DNA of 28,513 nucleotides from Candidatus Nitrosopumilus sp. (GTDB lineage: Archaea; Thermoproteota; Nitrososphaeria; Nitrososphaerales; Nitrosopumilaceae): assembly GCA_029941825.1 (NCBI GenBank), contig JAPYTM010000001.1, forward strand, positions 1 to 28,513, written 5' to 3'. The notes beneath the pieces are model-generated. The model had not been told where the DNA came from and did not search any database. It was given only the letters and a program-made list of their open reading frames with translations. Of the stretch, positions 1-7,685 are shown in pieces. Position numbers and translations under genes: made by a program. Numbering within the stretch: the stretch's first letter is position 1; the number at the start of each line of letters is the position of its first letter.

Positions 1-1009
1 TGTTTCCTTTGTCACCAATTAGACCTGGTTGGCCTACAGGGCCTTTGTCACCAGAAATACCTTTTGGTCCGGTTAATCCTTTGTCACCGAGCGATCCAGA
101 TTGACCTTGTATTCCTTTTTCTCCCTGAACACCTGATTGTCCAGTGGAGCCTTTTAATCCAGGTGAACCAGTTGGTCCGGTTAATCCTTTGTCACCAGAA
201 ATACCTGATGGTCCTTTGTCACCTTTATCTCCAGTAATTCCTTTTAATCCAGTTGTACCTTTATCACCAGGTGAACCAGTTGGTCCTTTGTCACCTCTAT
301 CCCCTATAGGACCAATTGATCCTTTGTCACCTTTATCACCTTTATCTCCAGTAATTCCTTTTTCTCCAGTAATTCCTTTTTCTCCAGAGAGGCCTTTGTC
401 ACCTTGAACTCCTTTGTCACCAGTTGAGCCTTTGTCACCGGGTGAACCAGTTGTACCATCAAGACCTTTAATTCCTACAGGTCCTTGTGTTCCAGGTTGA
501 CCTGGATGACCGGGTGGACCTTTGTCACCAGTTGTTCCTTGTAGACCAGATGATCCTTTGTCACCTTTATCTCCAGTAATTCCTTGTACACCAACATTTG
601 AAATTGGTTTTGTAGAACGTTTTGATTGTAGAGTTGTTTTAGTTTCATTTTTAATTCTAGTTTCAGATTGTGGCGTATGTGTTGGTTTTGATAGTTTAAC
701 ATCAAATACAGAATATAATGAAGAGAAAAGATCAGTTACTACAATCCAGATTGTATCAAGTTGTTCTACAGATGAAGGTAAAGGATTTTCAGGAGAACCA
801 ATTGTTTCAGAAAATATTCCATCTTTTACTCTAAGATGTACATTTCCTTTCCATAAAGATGAAAATTGTTTTGTTTTAATTGCGTTATCAGAAGGTTTGG
901 TATCAGTTATTGTAATTTGAGCTTCATAAACACCTGGTTGTTTGAAAGGTGCCTGTCCATGAATTTCTAATCTAGAATGAGATGACACAATCGTTTGTGG
1001 ATATTTCAA
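1..1009 (-). CDS. Collagen-like Gly-X-Y repeat protein, 3' end cut by window edge
   Basis: Read on the minus strand, this frame stays open from an in-frame TAA at 1024-1022 to the left edge, so the C-terminus is missing. About 110 N-terminal residues form a non-repetitive, beta-rich domain (a piece reads VYEAQITITD, another QLDTIWIVVTDLF). A short Lys/Thr/Ser-rich linker follows. From about 592 down to 1 there are some 65 uninterrupted Gly-X-Y triplets, with GDKG as the favourite unit and some GPPG and GQPG, as in collagen triple-helix proteins. No in-frame ATG exists near the start. I chose TTG at 1009; GTG at 988 is the alternative. I see no signal peptide, so surface location is only inferred from the family. 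In other prokaryotes such proteins are surface fibres or phage tail fibres; which applies here is unknown. The collagen assignment is sure, the start is not. Confidence 0.82.
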   Translation of the reverse strand, partial: MKYPQTIVSSHSRLEIHGQAPFKQPGVYEAQITITDTKPSDNAIKTKQFSSLWKGNVHLRVKDGIFSETIGSPENPLPSSVEQLDTIWIVVTDLFSSLYSVFDVKLSKPTHTPQSETRIKNETKTTLQSKRSTKPISNVGVQGITGDKGDKGSSGLQGTTGDKGPPGHPGQPGTQGPVGIKGLDGTTGSPGDKGSTGDKGVQGDKGLSGEKGITGEKGITGDKGDKGDKGSIGPIGDRGDKGPTGSPGDKGTTGLKGITGDKGDKGPSGISGDKGLTGPTGSPGLKGSTGQSGVQGEKGIQGQSGSLGDKGLTGPKGISGDKGPVGQPGLIGDKGN

Positions 1010-1021
1010 GTATTTCTGTAT

Positions 1022-1114
1022 TTAGATCGCATAATCACATCACAAATAGAACATGCGTGTAATCAGGCTCATCAAGGATTGGTATTTAACTAGATAAAAT
1101 CGAATTCTGAGCTA
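1022..1114. promoter_or_regulatory. Divergent promoter region between collagen-like gene and TPR gene
   Basis: This gap separates two genes transcribed away from each other. A TATA-like tatttaac at 1083-1090 lies 25-32 bases before the GTG start at 1115, which fits a leaderless archaeal transcript. No comparably clear box was assigned for the collagen-like gene. Confidence 0.45.
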
Positions 1115-2260
1115 GTGAGAAAACTATTCAGTAAGAAATCAGAGGAACAAGACACTCCTAAAACAAAGGAACAAGACAAGTCCAAGTTAGGAGAAAAAGT
1201 AGGTAAAGAAACCAGTCTAGTGAATCCAGATTATAATCGTATGAAATTATTTAAAAAGGGAATTAATTTGATGGCTGATGAAAAATTAGAAGAGGCCGTA
1301 GTAGTATTTGAAGAAGCATTAAGAATTGATCCTGAAAATATAGAAACTTTAATGAAATTAGGGTATGCAAGATTTCATTTAGATGATCATGGTGAAGCAT
1401 TAAGAGTATACGATAGAATTTTTGATATTGATATTGCAAATCCAGAAGCTTGGAATCTTAAAGGATTAGTACATTATGAACAGAAAAAATATGCCAAAGC
1501 ATTGGATGCAGTTGAAAAAGCAATTGAATCAGATCCAACTTATGGAATGGCGCAATACAACAAGGCATGTTTTTTATCATTACTTAACCAAGTTCCAGAA
1601 TCATTAGAAGCATTGAAACGTGCAATTGAAATTGATGTGAAAAATGCAAGAAGATCAATTAGGGATAATGATTTTAGAAATGTTAGAATTGAAGAAGGGT
1701 TCAAGAGAATTCAAGAAGTCGTAGTTTTAGAATCAATTAGACAAGGATATCACACAATTGGTGCAATTGTCTGGACAACATTTCTGGATAGAGTTGATGC
1801 TGAAAAAGCATTGAAAAAACTAATAGAAAAAGGCCTCATCATACAGAATGAAAAACGTGATGGTCTAAGTAAAATTCCAATATATGATCTTGCTGCAAAT
1901 ATTGCAGATAAGATTGGAAAAGAAAAGAAAGGTTTGTTTGGAATTACAAGAAAAACATTACCAAGACCGATTAAGAATTTAAAACAATTGAGTCAAGCAG
2001 TTCAATCAGTACGAGAATCAATTGAAGGAAAAGATGTTGAGAAAACCATGGAAGTTTTTGAAGAATTCATAGATCCTTCAAAATCAGGTGAACAAATGAT
2101 TGAAAATTTCTTTGATGAACACAGAGAAATTAGATTATGGAAGATTAGACTAAAAGATAGAGGAGAGGATTATCTAACAGAAAATCAGGATAAAATGTTA
2201 GAGTTATTTGAGCATATTGAAATTACAGTTACCAAAAAACTTAGAAATGAAATTTCTTAA
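1115..2260 (+). CDS. TPR-repeat protein with possible winged-helix segment
   Basis: A 381-residue soluble protein starting at GTG. After a charged, Lys/Glu-rich N-terminus (residues 1-35), residues about 41-176 hold four or so tetratricopeptide units, with typical spacing such as AVVVFEEALRIDPENIETLM, AWNLKGLVHYEQKKYAKAL and QYNKACFLSLLNQ. Residues about 205-260 could be a small winged-helix-like fold (alternating helices ending in EKGLIIQNEKRDG), but this is a guess from the pattern. The remaining C-terminal 115 residues look helical and charged. TPRs usually mediate protein-protein contacts; the partner is unknown. The stop codon abuts the stop of the convergent rhodanese gene with no base between. 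The GTG start is supported by a TATA-like box about 28 bases upstream. Confidence 0.85.
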   Translation: MRKLFSKKSEEQDTPKTKEQDKSKLGEKVGKETSLVNPDYNRMKLFKKGINLMADEKLEEAVVVFEEALRIDPENIETLMKLGYARFHLDDHGEALRVYDRIFDIDIANPEAWNLKGLVHYEQKKYAKALDAVEKAIESDPTYGMAQYNKACFLSLLNQVPESLEALKRAIEIDVKNARRSIRDNDFRNVRIEEGFKRIQEVVVLESIRQGYHTIGAIVWTTFLDRVDAEKALKKLIEKGLIIQNEKRDGLSKIPIYDLAANIADKIGKEKKGLFGITRKTLPRPIKNLKQLSQAVQSVRESIEGKDVEKTMEVFEEFIDPSKSGEQMIENFFDEHREIRLWKIRLKDRGEDYLTENQDKMLELFEHIEITVTKKLRNEIS

Positions 2261-3067
2261 TTATTCTGCAGATAAATCCCAATAACTAGCATCTTCTTGT
2301 TTTTCAGTTGGTTTTTCAAGATTTTTCCATTCCTTAAATGAACGAACATACAGTTTTGCGTTAGGTAAATCTGCAGATTTTAATGCATAATATGCCAATC
2401 CAGAAAGAGTTCCAACACTGCCACAGTAAGTAATAATTTCAGAATTTCCAGAGATTCCTCGATTTTCAAGTAATCGTCGCATATCCTCTTTTGAGCGTAA
2501 AATTTTATCTGTTGTAGCAAGTGTTCGATAAGGTAGACTAATGGCACCAGGGATGTGTTGTTCAAGGAAGTTCAAACGTTCTCGATTATCAATTAAAATT
2601 ACATCATCTCTATCTTTTGCACTTTCCAAATAATCAGATGTTGCTAAAATATCGGATTGTAAATTCATAGAATGTTCTTTACTTTGTATTTCAGGGGACT
2701 GGGAATCGTTTTCTAATCCAAGTGATTTCCAATTACTGTAAGTAGTTTCAAGTAATGTTACATCAGAATGTCCAAGATATTCCAAAGTCCATGCAACCCT
2801 AGATGCCAAAGCACCAAAGGTATCATCATAAACAACAACACGAGTTTCATCATCAATTCCTAAAGAATTAAAAATTTTCAAAACACGTTCAGGGCTATCA
2901 TCAGATAAAAGATGTGCCAATGGTAAATTTACGGCAGATGAAATATGATCTTGTTTGTAATCACTTTCTCGTCTAACATCAATTACTCTAACACTTTTGT
3001 CTCTAATTTCTGAACGTAAAGAATCAACATCTGTTGTTATGTTACCAGAATTGGTCAAGCAGCGCAT
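2261..3067 (-). CDS. Two-domain rhodanese, thiosulfate/3-mercaptopyruvate sulfurtransferase family
   Basis: A 268-residue tandem rhodanese. The N-terminal domain (about 10-118) has the VIDVRRESDYKQDHISSAVNLP signature region but carries Asp81-Asp82 where the catalytic Cys would sit, so it is probably structural. The C-terminal domain (about 140-255) has the active-site loop YCGSVGT with Cys215. Family members move sulfane sulfur from thiosulfate or mercaptopyruvate to a thiol acceptor through a Cys persulfide. The loop does not settle which donor is used. Its ATG at 3067 lies inside the end of the sulfite reductase gene (13-base overlap in another frame), so the two are almost certainly co-transcribed and translationally coupled. 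That neighbourhood suggests a role in handling reduced sulfur in the cytoplasm. Confidence 0.9.
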   Translation of the reverse strand: MRCLTNSGNITTDVDSLRSEIRDKSVRVIDVRRESDYKQDHISSAVNLPLAHLLSDDSPERVLKIFNSLGIDDETRVVVYDDTFGALASRVAWTLEYLGHSDVTLLETTYSNWKSLGLENDSQSPEIQSKEHSMNLQSDILATSDYLESAKDRDDVILIDNRERLNFLEQHIPGAISLPYRTLATTDKILRSKEDMRRLLENRGISGNSEIITYCGSVGTLSGLAYYALKSADLPNAKLYVRSFKEWKNLEKPTEKQEDASYWDLSAE

Positions 3068-4944
3068 TCACCCTTTCCAGTTTTTGTATGATAGCTAGTG
3101 TCACTACCATAATCAAGGTAAAAGTCAGGATCCTCTTCTTTTGTAGGAGGAATAACTAAAGGTCCTAGTGCTTTTTTGATATCATTAATTGATTTTATTT
3201 CAGAATCTTCACTATTACTTATGATTCTATGAATCCAGGATTTTAAAGTGTCATCAGATTTTTTGTGTTCTTTGAATAATTCTATTATTTTTAAAAGCAC
3301 AGGAATTACTCTTTTTGCAGGAATTCTATCACACACTTGACCCAACATGGTATCACCATCAGAACGTCCACCTAATGACATTTGATAATTAGGATACATG
3401 TCTTTTCCAACACGTGCCCCTCCACCAAAGAAACCAATAGTTGCAATTCCATGTTGACCACAAGAGTTAGGACAACCACTAATTTTGATAGAAGAATCTT
3501 TCAAATCATCATCTTCATCCAATTTTAATTCAAGGAATTTTCGTTGAATTTCTTTTGCTAGTCTATGAGAATTAGTTAATGCAAGATTACAAGAAGTTGT
3601 TCCAGAGCATCCAATAGGAGCAGTCATGGTTAATGCACCAGATTTTGCCAATCCACTCTCTAAAAGTTTAGAATACAAACGTGGTAAATCATCTTCATGT
3701 ACAAAACGTAATGCAATATTTTGTACAAATCCAGATCTTGCTTTACCTTCAGATGAGAAATCACGAATCAAACTAGCTAACGCATTGAGTTGATTTGCAG
3801 TAATGTCACCAGCTTCTAAAGTGATAAATGCAGAACGGTAATCAGATTGTTTTTGTTTAATCGTGTTTGTTTTAAGCCATCTAGCATAACCATCAGGAAT
3901 TGTTATGGCACTGTCATCACTGATTCTAATTGGTCGTTTAATTTCATTTGGCGTATGATCAACATTTAATCGCGTAATCACTGATTGAGTAGCACGTACA
4001 ACAGCTCTTTCTTTTAGAACAAGATTTTGGAATTTTTCCCAACCCATTTCATTTACAAGATAACGCATTCTATTTCTTGCAAGATTTTTTCGATCTCCAA
4101 GTCTATCAAATATTCGTATTACTGCAATTGATGTGTAAAGTAAATCATCTTCAGGAGTAAATTCTTCTAATTGATGTCCAACAAAGGATTTGTTTCCCAA
4201 TCCACCACCAAGAAAAATTTTGAATCCTCTTTGAGAAGTTCCATCAATTTCTCGAATTTGTGGAATTAATCCAACATCAACTATCCTTGCCATTCCATGT
4301 TTTTCACAACAAGTAAAAGTGAATTTGAATTTACGTGGAAGATTTTGAGACATTGGATTTCTCAAAAAGAATCTTGCAGTTGCAAGTGCATATGGAGTTG
4401 TATCAAATTTTTCATCAGAACAAACCCCAGATAATGGACTACACATTACATTTCGCACACTATTCCCACAAGCTTCTCGTGAGGTTAATCCAACTTCTGA
4501 TAGACCTCTAAATATTTCTGAAACATCTTCAAGGACTATCCAATGTAATTGAATACTTTCTCGAGTTGAGAGATGTGCACTACCTATAGAAAATTGCTCA
4601 CTTAATTGAGATATTTTTTCAAGTTGGTGAGGGTAAAGTTCACCTGCAGGGATTTTAATTCTAACCATGGCATAATCACTAGTCATTCTAGTACCATATG
4701 CACCATGTTGAAGTCTAAAACGTCTAAAACTATCTGCGTCATATTTTCCTTGACGGAATAATTTCACAGTCTTTGCAAAATTATCTGCCTCTTCTAATCT
4801 AGCCCAATTAATTTTAGGTTTAACGGAATTAGGTTTTGATTGTTTTAAACTAGATACAGTCAATACAAAGAATTTTTCTTTGTGTATAGTTATAAATTTT
4901 TTAGATTTGGATATTTTGGGGTAAAAAAATTCAGAGATAGTCAT
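3055..4944 (-). CDS. Ferredoxin-dependent siroheme sulfite reductase (nitrite/sulfite reductase family)
   Basis: A 629-residue enzyme of the assimilatory siroheme/[4Fe-4S] family that reduces sulfite to sulfide (or nitrite to ammonium) with six electrons. Two ferredoxin-like half domains are visible (about 78-145 and 370-435). The cluster/siroheme ligands are Cys446, Cys452, Cys491 and Cys495 in GCSGTTSC and GCPNSCGQ. Substrate-site basic residues are seen: Arg128 (STRESIQLHW), Arg164 (CGNSVRNV), and Lys205/Lys207 in LPRKFKFTF. In sulfite reductases this pair is Lys-x-Lys; plant nitrite reductase has Lys-x-Asn. I therefore favour sulfite, while nitrite cannot be excluded in an ammonia oxidiser. 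The ATG has an aggaaaat stretch just upstream; about 45 residues precede the conserved region, so a later start is possible. It is followed by an overlapping rhodanese gene. Confidence 0.9.
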   Translation of the reverse strand: MTISEFFYPKISKSKKFITIHKEKFFVLTVSSLKQSKPNSVKPKINWARLEEADNFAKTVKLFRQGKYDADSFRRFRLQHGAYGTRMTSDYAMVRIKIPAGELYPHQLEKISQLSEQFSIGSAHLSTRESIQLHWIVLEDVSEIFRGLSEVGLTSREACGNSVRNVMCSPLSGVCSDEKFDTTPYALATARFFLRNPMSQNLPRKFKFTFTCCEKHGMARIVDVGLIPQIREIDGTSQRGFKIFLGGGLGNKSFVGHQLEEFTPEDDLLYTSIAVIRIFDRLGDRKNLARNRMRYLVNEMGWEKFQNLVLKERAVVRATQSVITRLNVDHTPNEIKRPIRISDDSAITIPDGYARWLKTNTIKQKQSDYRSAFITLEAGDITANQLNALASLIRDFSSEGKARSGFVQNIALRFVHEDDLPRLYSKLLESGLAKSGALTMTAPIGCSGTTSCNLALTNSHRLAKEIQRKFLELKLDEDDDLKDSSIKISGCPNSCGQHGIATIGFFGGGARVGKDMYPNYQMSLGGRSDGDTMLGQVCDRIPAKRVIPVLLKIIELFKEHKKSDDTLKSWIHRIISNSEDSEIKSINDIKKALGPLVIPPTKEEDPDFYLDYGSDTSYHTKTGKGECAA

Positions 4945-5052
4945 TATTTTCCTGTTTTTTAGTTCTCTAATCTCAACTAGATAAAAATAATTAGTGATAG
5001 CTAATTTAAAAAATGTGGATAGGTATTAATTATTCAAAGAAAGGATACACGC
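4945..5052. promoter_or_regulatory. Divergent promoter region between sulfite reductase and thi4
   Basis: Head-to-head gap. For thi4, an aatttaaaaaa box at 5003-5013 would place transcription start near 5035, leaving a leader of about 20 bases that contains aaagaaagga at 5036-5044, a purine-rich possible ribosome-binding site. The leader is too short for a TPP riboswitch. AT-rich sequence on the other side could serve the reductase gene, but no single box stands out. Confidence 0.45.
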
Positions 5053-5871
5053 ATGCAAGAGGCAACAATCGCAGAACAATCTTCTAAAATATTTACTGAT
5101 GTACGTGAAGTGGAAATTACACGTGCTATTGCAAATGAGTTTCATGATGTTTTAATTGACAGAGCAGAATCAGATGTCATAATTATTGGTGCAGGACCTG
5201 CAGGATTAACTGCAAGTAGAGAACTTTCAAACAGAGGTTTCAAAGTACTAGTTATTGAACAAAATAATTACCTTGGTGGGGGTTATTGGTTAGGTGGTTA
5301 CATGATGAATCCTGTAACAGTTAGAGAACCTGCTCAAAAATTTTGGGATGAATTAGGAATACCATACAAAAAAGTTGCAGAGGGATTATACCTAACACCA
5401 GGACCACATGCAGTATCAAAACTAATTGCAGCAGCATGTGATGCAGGAGTAAAATTTCTTCAACTTACAAAATTTGATGATTTAGTATTAAAAAACGGCA
5501 GGGTAGCAGGAATTGTTGTTAATTGGATGCCAGTTTCAGCATTACCACGAAACATTACATGTGTTGATCCTATCGCACTAGAAGCAAAAATAATCATTGA
5601 TGCATCAGGTCATGATTCTGTAGCAGTAAAAAGACTAGTAGATAGAGGATTAGCAAAATGGAAGGGAATGGAGCCAATGCATGTTAATGATGGGGAAGAA
5701 CATGTTGTTCACAAAACAGGCGAAGTGTATCCAGGATTAATTGCAGCAGGAATGTCAGTTACTGAAACACATGGACTAGCAAGAATGGGACCAACATTTG
5801 GTTCAATGCTATACTCTGGAAAAAGAGCAGCAGACATTACAGCTGAAAAAATCAAAGAGTTAGAAAGATAA
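5053..5871 (+). CDS. thi4: Thiamine thiazole synthase, Cys-type
   Basis: A 272-residue Thi4-family protein that makes the thiazole precursor of thiamine from NAD, glycine and a sulfur source with bound iron. The dinucleotide-binding motif GAGPAG is at 46-51, followed by the family stretches LGGGYWLGGYMMNP (74-87) and EVYPGLIAAGMSVTETHG. In TCVDP, Cys170 sits where yeast Thi4 has the Cys that donates its own sulfur, and Asp172 matches the neighbouring iron-ligand Asp. Methanococcal enzymes have His there and use free sulfide catalytically, so this one is predicted to be the single-turnover Cys type. The yeast iron-ligand His upstream of the Cys is not obvious here. Length matches the family. 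The downstream gene starts 25 bases later, so an operon is likely. Confidence 0.92.
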   Translation: MQEATIAEQSSKIFTDVREVEITRAIANEFHDVLIDRAESDVIIIGAGPAGLTASRELSNRGFKVLVIEQNNYLGGGYWLGGYMMNPVTVREPAQKFWDELGIPYKKVAEGLYLTPGPHAVSKLIAAACDAGVKFLQLTKFDDLVLKNGRVAGIVVNWMPVSALPRNITCVDPIALEAKIIIDASGHDSVAVKRLVDRGLAKWKGMEPMHVNDGEEHVVHKTGEVYPGLIAAGMSVTETHGLARMGPTFGSMLYSGKRAADITAEKIKELER

Positions 5872-5896
5872 GCCATTACAAACACATTTTCACATA

Positions 5897-6655
5897 TTGA
5901 AAATATCTAAAATCATTCTATACAATGAGCCTACTGTACCTGAAATTCAATTAAGAAAATTAGAGGGGTTTCTTTGTGAAACATTTGCAATTGAAATTGA
6001 AACAAGAGGTAATTTTTTCCAAAATACAAATAATGAAATCTTTGAAAAAATAGCAGGAACAAGAATTTATGATTTAAAAACACCATTTGAAAAACATACT
6101 CCTACAGAAATAGAAATTTTAATTGAAAAAGAAAACAAAGACATGTCAGAAAAAGAAGAGATGACATTGTATGATGGATTTGAATTTCAAAAAATAATTA
6201 ATGAATTTATTCCAATAAATGAAAATAGACTAGACATATTGCACATAATTTTTACAAATAAACTAACATGTACATTTGATGAAACCGATTTTAGATATCA
6301 TGCAAGGGCATTAATTGGATCTAATCCTGCAATTATTTCAACTACAGGCATGATAGAAGCACCAGCAAAGCCTAAAAAATATTATTTGGAATTAATGACA
6401 AATTTTTCTAAAGGTGAGATTGAGAATATTAAAGAAAAATACAAAGGTCAATTTCTAGAATATCATGATTCAAAAATATCAGAAATTGCTGAAGGTTATC
6501 TATTACAAGCCATCATGTATCATAAAACAGGTGAAGAGTTCTGTGAACATAAAGATTGTAGATTATTTAACGCACACTGGCAAAAAGATCTTTTTTTCTC
6601 ACAGTTAGAAAATAAGAAATTATGTGAAAAACATTTGGGACTTTTAAAAGATTAA
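5897..6655 (+). CDS. Archaeal protein of unknown function with C-terminal Cys/His cluster (DUF6775-like?)
   Basis: A 252-residue protein opening with TTG 25 bases after thi4. It resembles what I recall of an uncharacterised archaeal family (DUF6775, sometimes labelled a putative metallopeptidase), but no HExxH motif is present and the name is uncertain. Visible features are a mixed alpha/beta N-terminal half, a central conserved-looking stretch (LIGSNPAIISTTGMIEAPAKP) and a C-terminal cluster: FCEHKDCRLFNAHW followed some 18 residues later by LCEKH, which gives three Cys and several His suitable for a metal site. No signal peptide or membrane segment. Co-orientation and short spacing suggest co-expression with thi4, but a thiamine role is not shown by the sequence. 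Confidence 0.8.
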   Translation: MKISKIILYNEPTVPEIQLRKLEGFLCETFAIEIETRGNFFQNTNNEIFEKIAGTRIYDLKTPFEKHTPTEIEILIEKENKDMSEKEEMTLYDGFEFQKIINEFIPINENRLDILHIIFTNKLTCTFDETDFRYHARALIGSNPAIISTTGMIEAPAKPKKYYLELMTNFSKGEIENIKEKYKGQFLEYHDSKISEIAEGYLLQAIMYHKTGEEFCEHKDCRLFNAHWQKDLFFSQLENKKLCEKHLGLLKD

Positions 6656-6673
6656 AAATATTTGAAAATAATA

Positions 6674-7018
6674 TTACATATCACTTTTTTTTCGAATGCT
6701 CTTTTTTTGTCGATTATGATCATGTTTAGTTAATTCGCCTTCTAGTTTTCTACACAATTCATCTGCAATTTTGAGAATATCCCAGCCTTTATCGGTGTAA
6801 ATTAGTCGTTTTTTAGAGGTAATGACAGTAAATGTTGCATTGTAGTGAGTTCTGGAACCTTCAGGGTTTTGAGATTCTACTGAAATTTTTGCCTCAATGA
6901 TTTCTGAAAGTACTCTTTTTGCTTTATTTAGTGCACCGCCAAGTTTTGACATTACAAGTTCTGTAGCTGGATCTTCTTTTGATAAACCAATTTCATACAA
7001 AGGAACATTTTCACTCAT
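6674..7018 (-). CDS. Short HPF/RaiA-like ribosome-associated protein (tentative)
   Basis: A 114-residue basic protein. The order helix (about 22-44), strands (KISVESQ, THYNATFTVIT, KKRLIYTD), then a long helix ending DELCRKLEGELTKH and a Lys/Arg-rich tail resembles hibernation-promoting factor and RaiA, whose final helix reads similarly (KLE-QL-KHK) and which bind the small ribosomal subunit in resting cells. There is no C-terminal dimerisation domain, so it would be the short form. The assignment is by pattern only; it could be another small RNA-binding fold. It is transcribed alone, convergent with the gene ending at 6655. Confidence 0.75.
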   Translation of the reverse strand: MSENVPLYEIGLSKEDPATELVMSKLGGALNKAKRVLSEIIEAKISVESQNPEGSRTHYNATFTVITSKKRLIYTDKGWDILKIADELCRKLEGELTKHDHNRQKKSIRKKSDM

Positions 7019-7258
7019 AATTAATCTAAAAAAAATATGATTAAAAATCCATATAACAGTTACCAGACATGATTTTCAACAATGTTGTTTTTAATAACAT
7101 AATCAACAAGTAATCAATTAGGAATTAAATGGTGTAAGAAATTTAAAATTATTGAATGTGTTATTGATCTTTTTGATTATTTTCCTTTAAAATAATAAAA
7201 TACACATGCAGATTTTATCAATAGTGGATATTATTTTGATAAATAAAAAAGTGGAGAA
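7019..7258. other. AT-rich gap without recognisable feature
   Basis: Two hundred and forty very AT-rich bases between two minus-strand genes. I see no open frame of useful size, no clear hairpin and no repeat. It probably holds the promoter of the HPF-like gene and the 3' end of nothing else, since the gene at 7259 ends here on the same strand. Confidence 0.4.
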
Positions 7259-7588
7259 TTAATATGAAGAAGGGGTTGCATTACCTGTGATATATTTTAC
7301 ATCCATATCTTTTGAAAATTCTTCAATAACTCCAACACTTATCCTTCCAACTGCAACAAAACCATGTTTTCTTTGCTGAATTTGAAAACCATATCGAAAT
7401 CTTACAATTTCTTGCTTTCTTTCCAAATCTACACCGTCATTATACTCTATGTCTAATTCCACCCGTGGCGCAACATCTGGGAATTTTCTTTCCAAGTACA
7501 TGATTTTTACTGCCAAATTTGGATCAACTTTTACCATGGATTGATTAATTGTGGATATGAATTGATCATACTGTGCTTCAATTGACAT
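7259..7588 (-). CDS. Conserved hypothetical protein, 109 aa
   Basis: A small soluble protein, not recognised. It starts with an amphipathic helix (about 1-30) and continues with alternating strands (RVELDIEYNDG, QEIVRFRYGFQIQQRKHGFVAVGRISV) and a final helix. It has no Cys, signal peptide or membrane segment. Codon use resembles the neighbours, and the frame ends with a clean TAA at 7261-7259. The hydrophobic/polar alternation and lack of repeats argue for a real gene. It is likely a single-gene unit; no functional hint comes from the context. Confidence 0.7.
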   Translation of the reverse strand: MSIEAQYDQFISTINQSMVKVDPNLAVKIMYLERKFPDVAPRVELDIEYNDGVDLERKQEIVRFRYGFQIQQRKHGFVAVGRISVGVIEEFSKDMDVKYITGNATPSSY

Positions 7589-7685
7589 ATGCTATAATTT
7601 TTTTCTAAGGCATTTATCTAGTAAGTATGCAATGCAATACAATTTGATGAGTAATTTCAAAAGTTGATAAAATGTTTTAAAATAA

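Noticed and set aside
1..600. CRISPR-like repeated units
   Set aside because: Repeats are short, imperfect, adjacent and in phase with Gly-X-Y codons; there are no spacers of constant length.
144..920. Plus-strand proline/serine-rich open frames (144-407 and 522-920)
   Set aside because: They are antisense shadows of the collagen Gly-X-Y codons: the LSP-type repeats are simply the complement of GDKG units.
5003..5052. TPP riboswitch before thi4
   Set aside because: The predicted leader is only about 20 bases and none of the conserved TPP-aptamer elements is seen.
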